Shown: piece by piece, positions 1-5,823 of the stretch
Position numbering within the stretch: the first letter of the stretch is position 1
Layout: every line of letters starts with the position of its first letter
Assembly (NCBI GenBank): GCA_900555215.1
Contig: USKR01000070.1
Span: 1-6,842, forward strand
Direction of reading: 5' to 3'
Length of the DNA stretch: 6,842 nt
Source: an uncultured Ruminococcus sp.
GTDB lineage: Bacteria; Bacillota; Clostridia; Lachnospirales; Lachnospiraceae
Made by a program: the position numbers and the translations under genes
Notes under the pieces: model-generated
Told to the model about the DNA's origin: nothing
The model's input: only the letters and a program-made list of their open reading frames with translations
Databases searched by the model: none

Positions 1-1
1 C

Positions 2-562
2 GAAGGGCGTTCCTCTTACACAATTCAATCCGCCGATATTTCCAATTATTTTGCAGAACTCAGGTCAGATATTGTGGGGGCATATTATGGATTTTATTTT
101 CTTGAGTTCGCAGATTATTATACCAAAGAATTTAACGATGAGCGGGAAATGTTAAAGCTTCTGTATCAGACACTGCGCGCCCTGATCAATCCGCATATCC
201 CGAACCGCCTTATCCGTTACATATTCGAATTGAAAGCCCTGACTATTAACGGACAGGCGCCGCAGGTATTCCAGTGTATTACCTGCGGGAATAAGGACAG
301 ACCTGCGGTTTTCAGCGCTGCAAAAGGCGGACTGGTGTGCAGTGAATGCGACAGAGACATAATCGACGGCGTTATACTGGACAACTCGACTTTGTATAGC
401 ATGCAATATATAGAATCCAGCAGTATCGAGAAATTGTATACATTTACAGTGAAGGATAAGGTGCTGGAAGAGCTGGGGAGAGTCATGGGCAGATTGATGG
501 AAATTTATGTAAATAAAAGATTTAAGTCGCTGGAAATATTGGAGACTTTGATTCACGAATGA
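2..562 (+). CDS. recO: DNA repair protein RecO, C-terminal part (5' end outside window)
   Basis: RecO is a cytoplasmic recombination mediator that, with RecR, helps load RecA on SSB-coated single-stranded DNA. The reading frame is open from the first complete codon at base 2, so the gene starts upstream; the GTG at 74 is internal and not a start. The 186 visible residues are the helical middle (GAYYGFYFLEFADYY, then an LLYQTLRAL helix) and a four-cysteine zinc-finger-like site, CxxC-17 residues-CxxC, with Cys codons at 275, 284, 338 and 347. That layout is typical of Firmicute RecO. The missing part should be about 60 residues, most of the N-terminal OB fold. The stop at 560-562 overlaps an ATG (ATGA), but that ATG is not the likely start of the next gene. 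In many Firmicutes recO lies between era and the glycyl-tRNA synthetase genes, which fits this neighbourhood. Confidence 0.93.
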   Translation, partial: EGRSSYTIQSADISNYFAELRSDIVGAYYGFYFLEFADYYTKEFNDEREMLKLLYQTLRALINPHIPNRLIRYIFELKALTINGQAPQVFQCITCGNKDRPAVFSAAKGGLVCSECDRDIIDGVILDNSTLYSMQYIESSSIEKLYTFTVKDKVLEELGRVMGRLMEIYVNKRFKSLEILETLIHE

Positions 563-606
563 AAGTTTTCTTTGGATTAAAGAATGTTTTTCGATGGAGG
601 GACAAT

Positions 607-1136
607 ATGGCAGAAAATATAAAAATGGCAGCTGTAGATATAGACGGCACGTTTGTACGCTCTGATTATACATATGATGTTCCGCGCTTTAAGAGGATAC
701 TGTCACATATGAAAAAAGAAGGGTGTAATTTTGTCGTGGCTAGTGGTAATCAGTATTACCAGCTGCGAGATCTTTTTCCTGGATATTATGATGAGTTGTC
801 ATTTGTGGCTGAGAATGGAGCGTTTGTAAAAGATCATAAAGAAATGGTTTTTACCGCTGATATGCCGAAAGAAACAGTGGATCTCGTCATTGATGTGTGC
901 AGAGAATATCCGGAGATCCTGAATGTCTTATGCGGAGCAGAGAGCGCTGGGGGATCAAGCCGGAACAGTGTGCAGCTTTCGGGGACGGCGGCAATGATGT
1001 TGAGATGTTGAAGTACTGCGGTCACAGCTATGCAATGGAAAATGCATCGCCGGAGGCAAAAAAAGCGGCAAAATACATATGTCCTTCCAATGAAGAAGAT
1101 GGAGTGCTTGCTGCTTTGGAAAAGCTCTTCTGTTGA
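607..1136 (+). pseudogene. Cof-type HAD-IIB hydrolase, disrupted by internal deletion and frame change
   Basis: The intact family consists of cytoplasmic HAD phosphatases of about 270 residues that usually act on sugar phosphates or similar small molecules. The start at 607 is supported by GGAGGG at 596-601 and places motif I, DIDGT, at residues 11-15. Motif II is the Ser of VVASGN (S46). This frame keeps family-like sequence to about base 935 (EYPEILNVLCG) and then reads nonsense to a stop at 1009-1011. From about base 940, a second frame encodes the family C-terminus: RWGIKPEQCAAFGDGGND (motif IV), then SYAMENA and a C-terminal helix, stopping at 1134-1136. Only about 174 family residues remain, so roughly 90-100 residues, the cap domain and the region that carries the motif III lysine, are missing. 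A single base error cannot explain this; deletion plus frameshift, or a local assembly collapse, can. An ATG at 559 overlapping the recO stop would add 16 residues but lacks a comparable ribosome site. Confidence 0.82.
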
Positions 1137-1180
1137 ATGAGAAACTGTATATTTATGGTATGATTACGGATGAAGGGTGG

Positions 1181-1209
1181 TTTACAAAAACGTCCGTACC
1201 CGTTATAAT
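1181..1209 (+). promoter_or_regulatory. sigma-A type promoter for glyQS
   Basis: A -35 TTTACA (1181-1186, one mismatch to TTGACA) is separated by exactly 17 bases from a consensus -10 TATAAT (1204-1209). Transcription would begin near 1216, giving a leader of about 30 bases before the glyQS start. That leader is too short for a T-box riboswitch, so tRNA-Gly control by that route is not supported here. The promoter lies in the 110-base gap after the broken HAD gene, so glyQS need not depend on recO transcription. Confidence 0.8.
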
Positions 1210-1246
1210 AAGTACCGATTGAAAAAAGAATGTGAGGAACATAATT

Positions 1247-2647
1247 ATGGTTGAAAAGACAATGGATAAGATTGTGGCTCTCGCCAAGTCCCGCGGATTT
1301 GTATATCCGGGCTCAGAGATCTACGGCGGGCTCGCAAACACATGGGATTACGGCAATCTCGGCGTGGAGCTGAAAAATAATGTAAAAAGGGCATGGTGGA
1401 AGAAGTTCGTGCAGGAGAATCCGTACAATGTCGGAGTTGACTGCGCGATCCTGATGAATCCGCAGACATGGGTGGCATCCGGTCATCTGGGCGGTTTCAG
1501 TGATCCTCTGATGGACTGCAAAGAATGCCATGAACGTTTCCGCGCGGATAAGCTGATCGAAGATTACTGCGAAGAGAAAGACATTGAGCTGGACGGATCT
1601 GTGGATGGCTGGTCACAGGAGCAGATGACAGCGTTTATTGAGGAGCATCAGATCCCGTGCCCGACCTGCGGCAAGCATAATTTTACAGACATCCGTCAGT
1701 TTAACCTGATGTTCAAGACCTTCCAGGGCGTGACTGAGGACGCGAAAAACACAGTTTACTTAAGACCGGAAACTGCGCAGGGTATCTTCGTAAACTTTAA
1801 GAATGTACAGCGTACTTCCAGGAAGAAGCTGCCGTTTGGTATTGCTCAGATCGGAAAATCTTTCCGCAATGAGATCACGCCGGGGAACTTTACATTCCGC
1901 ACAAGAGAGTTCGAACAGATGGAACTTGAGTTCTTCTGTAAGCCGGATACAGATCTTGAGTGGTTTGATTATTGGAAGAGTTTCTGCCTGAACTGGCTGT
2001 CATCTCTCGGACTGAAAGACGACGAGGTGCGTTACCGTGATCACGATAAAGAAGAGCTTTCCTTCTACAGCAAGGCTACCACAGACGTGGAATTCCTCTT
2101 CCCGTTCGGATGGGGAGAACTGTGGGGCATTGCAGACCGTACGGATTATGACCTGACACAGCATCAGAATGTATCCGGTCAGGATCTGACTTATTTTGAC
2201 GATGAAGCAAAAGAGAAATATATCCCATATGTGATCGAGCCGTCTCTCGGTGCGGACCGTATGGTGCTTGCATTCTTGTGCAGCGCTTATGACGAGGAAA
2301 ATATCGGAACAGAGGAAAAACCGGATATGCGTACGGTGCTTCATTTCCATCCGGCGCTTGCTCCGGTGAAGATCGGAGTGTTGCCGCTCTCTAAAAAACT
2401 GAATGAGGGTGCTGAGAAGATCTATGCAGAACTGTGCAAATATTACAACTGCGAGTTTGACGACCGCGGCAATATCGGCAAACGCTATCGCCGTCAGGAT
2501 GAGATTGGTACGCCGTTCTGCGTGACTTATGATTTTGAGTCGGAAGAGGATGGCGCGGTGACTGTCCGCGATCGTGATACTATGGAGCAGGAGAGGGTTA
2601 AGATCGAAGACCTGAAGGCATATTTTGAGAAAAAATTTGAATGGTAA
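1247..2647 (+). CDS. glyQS: glycine--tRNA ligase, single-chain class II type
   Basis: It charges tRNA-Gly with glycine using ATP in the cytoplasm. The 466-residue length fits the homodimeric (alpha2) enzyme, not the separate GlyQ/GlyS subunits. The N-terminus [21 protein letters not shown] is family-typical. Class II motif 2 is seen as FRNE (206-209) followed by REFEQME (220-226). Motif 3 is GADRM (335-339). An insertion in the catalytic domain carries CKEC (91-94) and CPTC (138-141), a likely zinc site. From about residue 370 ([10 protein letters not shown]) to the end is the anticodon-binding domain, including [19 protein letters not shown]. The ATG at 1247 is preferred over a GTG at 1232 because GAGGA at 1234-1238 sits eight bases ahead of it and would lie inside the longer form. 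The gene has its own promoter. No U-tract terminator follows; the next structure is the left palindrome of the transposase element. Confidence 0.97.
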   Translation: MVEKTMDKIVALAKSRGFVYPGSEIYGGLANTWDYGNLGVELKNNVKRAWWKKFVQENPYNVGVDCAILMNPQTWVASGHLGGFSDPLMDCKECHERFRADKLIEDYCEEKDIELDGSVDGWSQEQMTAFIEEHQIPCPTCGKHNFTDIRQFNLMFKTFQGVTEDAKNTVYLRPETAQGIFVNFKNVQRTSRKKLPFGIAQIGKSFRNEITPGNFTFRTREFEQMELEFFCKPDTDLEWFDYWKSFCLNWLSSLGLKDDEVRYRDHDKEELSFYSKATTDVEFLFPFGWGELWGIADRTDYDLTQHQNVSGQDLTYFDDEAKEKYIPYVIEPSLGADRMVLAFLCSAYDEENIGTEEKPDMRTVLHFHPALAPVKIGVLPLSKKLNEGAEKIYAELCKYYNCEFDDRGNIGKRYRRQDEIGTPFCVTYDFESEEDGAVTVRDRDTMEQERVKIEDLKAYFEKKFEW

Positions 2648-2655
2648 TCCTGTTC

Positions 2656-2690
2656 GGGGACGTAGTGAAATCGCATTTGTCTACGTCCCC
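2656..2690. repeat. left outer palindrome of RAYT element (REP-like)
   Basis: GGGGACGTAG (2656-2665) pairs with CTACGTCCCC (2681-2690) as a perfect 10-bp stem. Inside it is a 2x2 mismatch (TG opposite GT), then four more A-T pairs (2668-2671 with 2675-2678) around a CGC loop. This bulged hairpin is the kind of shape described for REP units. It starts eight bases after the glyQS stop. It is not followed by a T-run, so it is a poor intrinsic terminator for glyQS, though it could protect the 3' end of the mRNA. Confidence 0.85.
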
Positions 2691-2702
2691 AATTAATAAT
2701 AA

Positions 2703-2733
2703 CTATGTCCCTAATTGAATTTTGCCCTGTCCC
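2703..2733. repeat. left inner inverted repeat (31 bp)
   Basis: This stretch begins CTATGTCCC and ends CCCTGTCCC. Its reverse complement matches 3530-3560 at 30 of 31 positions; the only difference lies in the AATTGAA / TTCAAAT part. It ends 22 bases before the transposase start codon, and the transposase ribosome site lies just inside it. Confidence 0.93.
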
Positions 2734-2755
2734 AAACCACGAAAGGGGTGACAGG

Positions 2756-3523
2756 ATGCCGCGTACCGCACGTCGGAGGAGCAGCACAGATTTTTATCAT
2801 GTGATAGCAAGAGGGATTAACAAAGAACCTATTTTTAAGCAGAAAAGAGAGAAGAACAATTTCTTAAGGCTTCTTCTGAAGCATCTGAAAGACCGTGATA
2901 TCGAAATATATGCGTATGTGGTCATGTCTACGCATTTTCATATTTTGCTTCGCGCTGATCTGAAACTCTTATCTAACTATTTAGCCATTGTCTTGGCGGA
3001 ATTTGCAGAATATTACAACTTTAAACATAATCGTAATGGACATGTTTTTCAGGATCGATTCAAAAGCGAATGTGTGGAAAGTCAGCAATATTTTTGGAAT
3101 TGCGTACGCTATATCCACATGAATCCCGTAAATGCAAATGCTGTAAAAGTACCGTTGAGCTATGATTTTTCGAGCTTGAAGGAATATGAAACAGAAAAAT
3201 GCCGGATAATACATCGTAAAGCAATAAAAATGTACCAGGAGAAGTTTCCGGATTTTGAAGATTTTTTGGATTTTCATAATAAATCTGTAAAACAAATTTT
3301 TACGGATGTACCTGAAGAAATGGAAGCACAATTTATACTAGCCGCACGCAGGCTGCTCGAGCAGGAAGCGCACCTCAAAGGTCTGAGTGAATCTAGAGAG
3401 ATGCTGGAAGATATAGAGCTGCGGAGCATGTATAAAGAAAAACTCCAAAAGGAATTAAACATATCTAAAGCAAAAGCTGAACGATTGTATCGAGTGATAA
3501 AAAGTTGTATAATTGGAAAATGA
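2756..3523 (+). CDS. REP-associated tyrosine transposase (Y1_Tnp / RAYT, HUH endonuclease)
   Basis: Family members cut single-stranded DNA at REP hairpins through a 5'-phosphotyrosine intermediate. The start at 2756 is chosen over the in-frame ATG at 2705 because AAAGGGG lies at 2742-2748, and because the N-terminus PRTARRRSSTDFYHVIARG then matches the family; the upstream codons would fall inside the inverted repeat. In the 255-residue product, FYHVIARG (13-20) forms the first strand. The metal-binding HUH motif is HFH at 60-62 within VVMSTHFHILL. The motif NGHVFQDRFKS (94-104) follows, and the catalytic tyrosine is Y119 in RYIHMNPV. All key residues are present, so the protein may be active. 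Residues after about 190 are a charged, helical extension ending in NISKAKAERLYRVIK, which may be a DNA-binding helix-turn-helix remnant (inference). Codon use is more AT-rich than in the genes on either side, suggesting acquisition. Confidence 0.93.
   Translation: MPRTARRRSSTDFYHVIARGINKEPIFKQKREKNNFLRLLLKHLKDRDIEIYAYVVMSTHFHILLRADLKLLSNYLAIVLAEFAEYYNFKHNRNGHVFQDRFKSECVESQQYFWNCVRYIHMNPVNANAVKVPLSYDFSSLKEYETEKCRIIHRKAIKMYQEKFPDFEDFLDFHNKSVKQIFTDVPEEMEAQFILAARRLLEQEAHLKGLSESREMLEDIELRSMYKEKLQKELNISKAKAERLYRVIKSCIIGK
3485..3513 (+). promoter_or_regulatory. possible outward-facing promoter at the 3' end of the transposase gene
   Basis: A consensus -10 TATAAT (3508-3513) lies 17 bases after TTGTAT (3485-3490), which keeps the TTG of a -35 but matches only three of six positions. 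It would read rightward through the right flank into the aminopeptidase gene. No better promoter is visible between the transposase and that gene. AT-rich coding sequence gives such matches by chance, so this is only a candidate. Confidence 0.3.
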
Positions 3524-3529
3524 TTAAAA

Positions 3530-3560
3530 GGGACAGGGCAAAATTCAAATAGGGACATAG
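3530..3560. repeat. right inner inverted repeat (31 bp)
   Basis: Begins GGGACAGGG six bases after the transposase stop codon and ends GGGACATAG. It is the inverted partner of 2703-2733 with a single mismatch. Because the two arms enclose the whole gene, a single strand or a read-through transcript could fold them together. Confidence 0.93.
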
Positions 3561-3570
3561 TCAAAGCGGA

Positions 3571-3609
3571 TCCGGGACGTAGTAAAATTTAATTTTACTA
3601 CGTCCCGGA
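3571..3609. repeat. right outer palindrome of RAYT element (perfect 19-bp arms)
   Basis: The sequence is an odd-length palindrome centred on base 3590. The arms 3571-3589 and 3591-3609 are perfectly complementary, starting TCCGGGACGTAGT and ending ACTACGTCCCGGA. Its inner 33 bases (3574-3606) correspond to the left outer palindrome; the left arm shares GGGACGTAGT and then AAAT. Here the stem is perfect, while the left copy carries a bulge. It ends three bases before AAAGGAG, the ribosome site of the aminopeptidase gene, so any transcript that enters from upstream would carry this hairpin at the edge of the initiation region. Confidence 0.92.
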
Positions 3610-3623
3610 AGAAAGGAGTTAAT

Positions 3624-5012
3624 ATGAAACAGAATATATGGAACACATACACTGGCGAACAGATGAAGGAACTTAAAGTTATCACGGACAGGTATATGTC
3701 ATGTCTTGACGCGGGTAAGACAGAGAGGGAGTGCGTAGAACTGGGCATACGCATGGCAAAGGAAGCCGGATACCGTGATCTGAAAGAGGTGTTGGCAGCA
3801 GGGGACAGCCTGAGAGCCGGAGATAAGGTCTACGCGGTAAATATGGAAAAGATGCTGGCGCTGTTCCGCATCGGAGAAGAGCCTCTCTCAGCAGGAATGA
3901 ACATCCTGGGCGCGCACATTGACTCTCCCCGTATTGATGTGAAGCAGAATCCTCTCTATGAGAATGAAGGATTCGCCTACCTGGACACTCACTACTACGG
4001 CGGCATCAAGAAATATCAGTGGGTAGCACAGCCTCTTTCCCTGCACGGAGTTGTTGTAAAAAAGGACGGTACTGTACAGAAAGTGAACATCGGAGAAGAT
4101 GAGAGCGATCCGGTGTTCGTGATCACGGACCTTCTGGTGCATCTTGCGCAGGAACAGCTTGAGAAGAAAGCATCTAAGGTTATTGACGGTGAAAAACTGG
4201 ATCTGCTCATCGGCAACCGTCCTCTGGACGAGGCGATCGAAGATAAAGAGCAGAAAGAAGCTGTCAAGGCCAATATTCTTAAGCTGCTGAAAAATAAATA
4301 TGATATGGAAGAAGAGGATTTCTCTTCCGCAGAGCTTGAGATTGTTCCGGCGGGCAGGGCGAGAGACTGCGGACTGGACCGCAGCATGATCCTCTCTTAC
4401 GGGCAGGATGACCGCGTGTGTGCATTCACATCTTTGTTTGCAATGCTTGATGTGACGGAAGCGAAAAGGACCGGATGCTGTCTCCTGGTAGATAAAGAAG
4501 AAATCGGCAGCGTAGGCGCAACGGGTATGCATTCCCGCTTTTTCGAAAACACAGTGGCAGAGCTGGTGGCGATGACAGAGGGCGAGTCCGAACTGAAGGT
4601 GAGGCGGGCGCTGACGAACTCCCGGATGCTCTCATCAGATGTGAGCGCGGCATTCGACCCCATGTTTGCGGAAGCGTTTGAAAAGAGAAGTTCTGCATTC
4701 TTTGCAAACGGTATTACTTTTAATAAATTTACAGGAAGCAGAGGAAAGTCCGGCTCTAATGATGCAAATGCAGAGTACATCGCGGCGCTCCGGAAAGCCA
4801 TGGATGATGCGGGGGTCGCGTATCAGTTCGCAGAGCTCGGAAGAGTGGATCTTGGCGGCGGCGGGACTATTGCGTACATTATGGCAAATTATGGAATGGA
4901 AGTGATCGACAGCGGTGTTGCTGTATTGAACATGCATGCGCCTTACGAGGTGTCCAGCAAGGCGGATGTGTATGAAGCGGTAAAAGGTTACCGCGCGTTC
5001 CTTAAGATGTAG
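3624..5012 (+). CDS. M18-family zinc aminopeptidase
   Basis: A cytoplasmic dinuclear-zinc exopeptidase that removes N-terminal residues from peptides; M18 enzymes often prefer acidic or uncharged residues, but the specificity here cannot be read from sequence. The 462-residue length is normal for the bacterial branch. All expected metal and catalytic residues are visible: H98 and D100 in AHIDSPRID, D262 in GQDDR, the pair E292-E293 in DKEEIGS (general base and zinc ligand), D339 in LSSDVSAAF, and H438 in VLNMHAPYE. GGIKKYQWVAQPLSLHG (126-142) is also typical of the family. AAAGGAG at 3612-3618, five bases before the ATG, supports the start. The gene begins 17 bases after the right end of the RAYT element, so its original upstream promoter may have been displaced. 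No clear terminator follows. Confidence 0.95.
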   Translation: MKQNIWNTYTGEQMKELKVITDRYMSCLDAGKTERECVELGIRMAKEAGYRDLKEVLAAGDSLRAGDKVYAVNMEKMLALFRIGEEPLSAGMNILGAHIDSPRIDVKQNPLYENEGFAYLDTHYYGGIKKYQWVAQPLSLHGVVVKKDGTVQKVNIGEDESDPVFVITDLLVHLAQEQLEKKASKVIDGEKLDLLIGNRPLDEAIEDKEQKEAVKANILKLLKNKYDMEEEDFSSAELEIVPAGRARDCGLDRSMILSYGQDDRVCAFTSLFAMLDVTEAKRTGCCLLVDKEEIGSVGATGMHSRFFENTVAELVAMTEGESELKVRRALTNSRMLSSDVSAAFDPMFAEAFEKRSSAFFANGITFNKFTGSRGKSGSNDANAEYIAALRKAMDDAGVAYQFAELGRVDLGGGGTIAYIMANYGMEVIDSGVAVLNMHAPYEVSSKADVYEAVKGYRAFLKM

Positions 5013-5069
5013 CCGCACAGATTAAAAAACGGATGAATGCCACACGGCTCCAAAAGCTGGATGAAACAG

Positions 5070-5098
5070 TTGCGTCCCCGGACAGTGAATGATATGAT
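5070..5098 (+). promoter_or_regulatory. extended -10 promoter for the lipoprotein gene
   Basis: TTGCGT (5070-5075) is followed after 17 bases by TATGAT (5093-5098), which is preceded by TGA to give an extended -10 (TGATATGAT from 5090). The predicted start site is near 5105, leaving a short leader with the ribosome site AAAGGGGG at 5113-5120. It makes the lipoprotein gene a separate transcription unit. Confidence 0.68.
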
Positions 5099-5110
5099 AG
5101 TAGTATCATA
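5093..5110. promoter_or_regulatory. palindrome over -10 and start site, candidate operator
   Basis: TATGATA (5093-5099) and TATCATA (5104-5110) are perfect 7-bp inverted arms around GTAG. The left arm contains the whole -10 hexamer and the right arm covers the predicted transcription start, a position where a dimeric repressor would block RNA polymerase. No regulator gene is adjacent, and AT-rich arms of this size can arise by chance. Confidence 0.4.
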
Positions 5111-5128
5111 CAAAAGGGGGAAACTATC

Positions 5129-5593
5129 ATGAAAAAACAATTGTGCGCGATTATGGCAGGCGCGGCAGTGCTGTGTCTTACGGCATGCGGTGGAGGAAAA
5201 GAGGTACAGAATGCAGCAACAGCAACTCTGGAGCAGAACGGCGTGACCATGACGATGTCTTTTGACGCAAAGGGTGATGTGGTGACAAAGATTACTCAGG
5301 AGTCTGTGATCGATCTTTCCGGGTATACTGATGAAATGATCGATATGCTCGACAGTACCGTGGAGACAGCCGAAGAGACCTACGCTGATATAGAGGGCGT
5401 AGAGTACAGCTGCGAGCAGGAAGACGGTAAACTGGTGGAAAAAATCGTGATTCCCACAGATAAAGATACACTTCAGACTGTGGTAGAACAGGGTCTGCTC
5501 CCCGTTGATGACGAGAATGTGACTCAGCTTTCACTGAAAGCCACGACTGATAACCTGGAAGAGTCAGGGTGGACCATAGAGAAAGCCGAGTAA
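5129..5593 (+). CDS. YehR-like lipoprotein (DUF1307 family)
   Basis: A small lipoprotein of 154 residues, expected to be anchored on the outer face of the cytoplasmic membrane. The signal peptide has KK at 2-3, a hydrophobic core (AIMAGAAVLCL) and a lipobox LTAC with the lipidated cysteine at C20. The mature part begins GGGKEVQNAATATLEQNGVT. The LEQNGV..MSF..KGD.VTK pattern, followed by an acidic helical segment and a C-terminal SLKATTDNLEESGW, resembles E. coli YehR and its Firmicute relatives, whose biochemical role is not known. The start at 5129 is set by AAAGGGGG eight bases upstream and by the signal peptide. It has its own promoter and terminator and so appears to be monocistronic. The mature protein is strongly acidic. 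The family call is by recognition and moderately sure; the lipoprotein call is firm. Confidence 0.85.
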   Translation: MKKQLCAIMAGAAVLCLTACGGGKEVQNAATATLEQNGVTMTMSFDAKGDVVTKITQESVIDLSGYTDEMIDMLDSTVETAEETYADIEGVEYSCEQEDGKLVEKIVIPTDKDTLQTVVEQGLLPVDDENVTQLSLKATTDNLEESGWTIEKAE

Positions 5594-5622
5594 GAAAAGG
5601 CCGGAAAAACACAAGTGAGAGG

Positions 5623-5669
5623 AATGCCGTTTCCGTGAATGGATCAAATTCACGGAAACGGCATTTTTT
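5623..5669 (+). terminator. strong intrinsic terminator after the lipoprotein gene
   Basis: A perfect 18-bp stem (5623-5640 with 5648-5665; arms start AATGCCGTTTCCGTG) encloses a seven-base loop and runs into six T residues (5664-5669). It lies 29 bases after the lipoprotein stop and separates that gene from ppdK. Confidence 0.95.
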
Positions 5670-5737
5670 CTGTTTGAAATCCGGCAAAGAACATGCGGTT
5701 TTATGGTAAAGATTATACATATTTACTGACAAAACGC

Positions 5738-5766
5738 TTGACGCATGTCTACAAAACCATTAGAAT
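5738..5766 (+). promoter_or_regulatory. sigma-A type promoter for ppdK
   Basis: TTGACG (5738-5743) and TAGAAT (5761-5766) are each one base from consensus, with a 17-base spacer. Transcription would start near 5773, leaving an AT-rich leader of about 50 bases before ppdK. In the rest of the 5670-5823 gap I see no operator, riboswitch or small gene. Proximity to a strong ribosome site and highly regular ppdK codon use suggests high expression. Confidence 0.82.
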
Positions 5767-5823
5767 ATTATATGCGAATTATTGCGAAAATATTTGCAAA
5801 TTTTTTGAGGAGGTCATTGGAAC

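Larger units (their letters stand above)
2656..3607 (+). mobile_element. RAYT element (REPtron-like): Y1 transposase gene between inverted palindromic flanks
   Basis: The core runs from the left palindrome to the right palindrome, about 950 bases, and contains one gene. The flanks are 77-base inverted counterparts (2657-2733 and 3530-3606). Each has an outer 33-base palindrome, a 13-base spacer that is not conserved, and an inner 31-base repeat that matches its partner at 30 of 31 positions when inverted. REP-associated tyrosine transposases are known to be flanked by inverted palindromic REP sequences, unlike IS200/IS605, which have no terminal inverted repeats. The GGGACGTAG motif here includes a GTAG tetranucleotide, as in enterobacterial REPs, though equivalence is inference. 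The exact ends and any target duplication cannot be fixed from one copy. The element lies between glyQS and the aminopeptidase gene and is visibly more AT-rich in its gene than either neighbour. Confidence 0.85.

Noticed and set aside
559..609. ATG overlapping the recO stop (ATGA) as the start of the HAD gene
   Set aside because: The ATG at 607 has GGAGGG at the right distance and places the DxDGT motif where the family has it.
1174..1180. AGGGTGG, resembling the start of the T-box conserved sequence, upstream of glyQS
   Set aside because: It lies before the -35 hexamer of a good promoter, is followed by TTTAC and not by ACCGCG, and has no downstream terminator or upstream stem I.
2656..2690. 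Left palindrome as an intrinsic terminator of glyQS
   Set aside because: No T-run follows on the + strand, and the sequence clearly matches the right palindrome of the transposase element.
2657..3606. Flank motifs at 22-base steps as a CRISPR array or direct-repeat array
   Set aside because: The repeats are inverted around one gene, too short, and not separated by spacers of CRISPR length.
3888..4532. Long open frame on the - strand inside the aminopeptidase gene
   Set aside because: It is antisense to a well-conserved protein, has no ribosome site, and its translation resembles no family.
5072..5083. CGTCCCC near the lipoprotein promoter as a stray copy of the element's repeat
   Set aside because: Only about seven bases agree with CTACGTCCC, there is no inverted partner, and it forms part of the -35 region and spacer.
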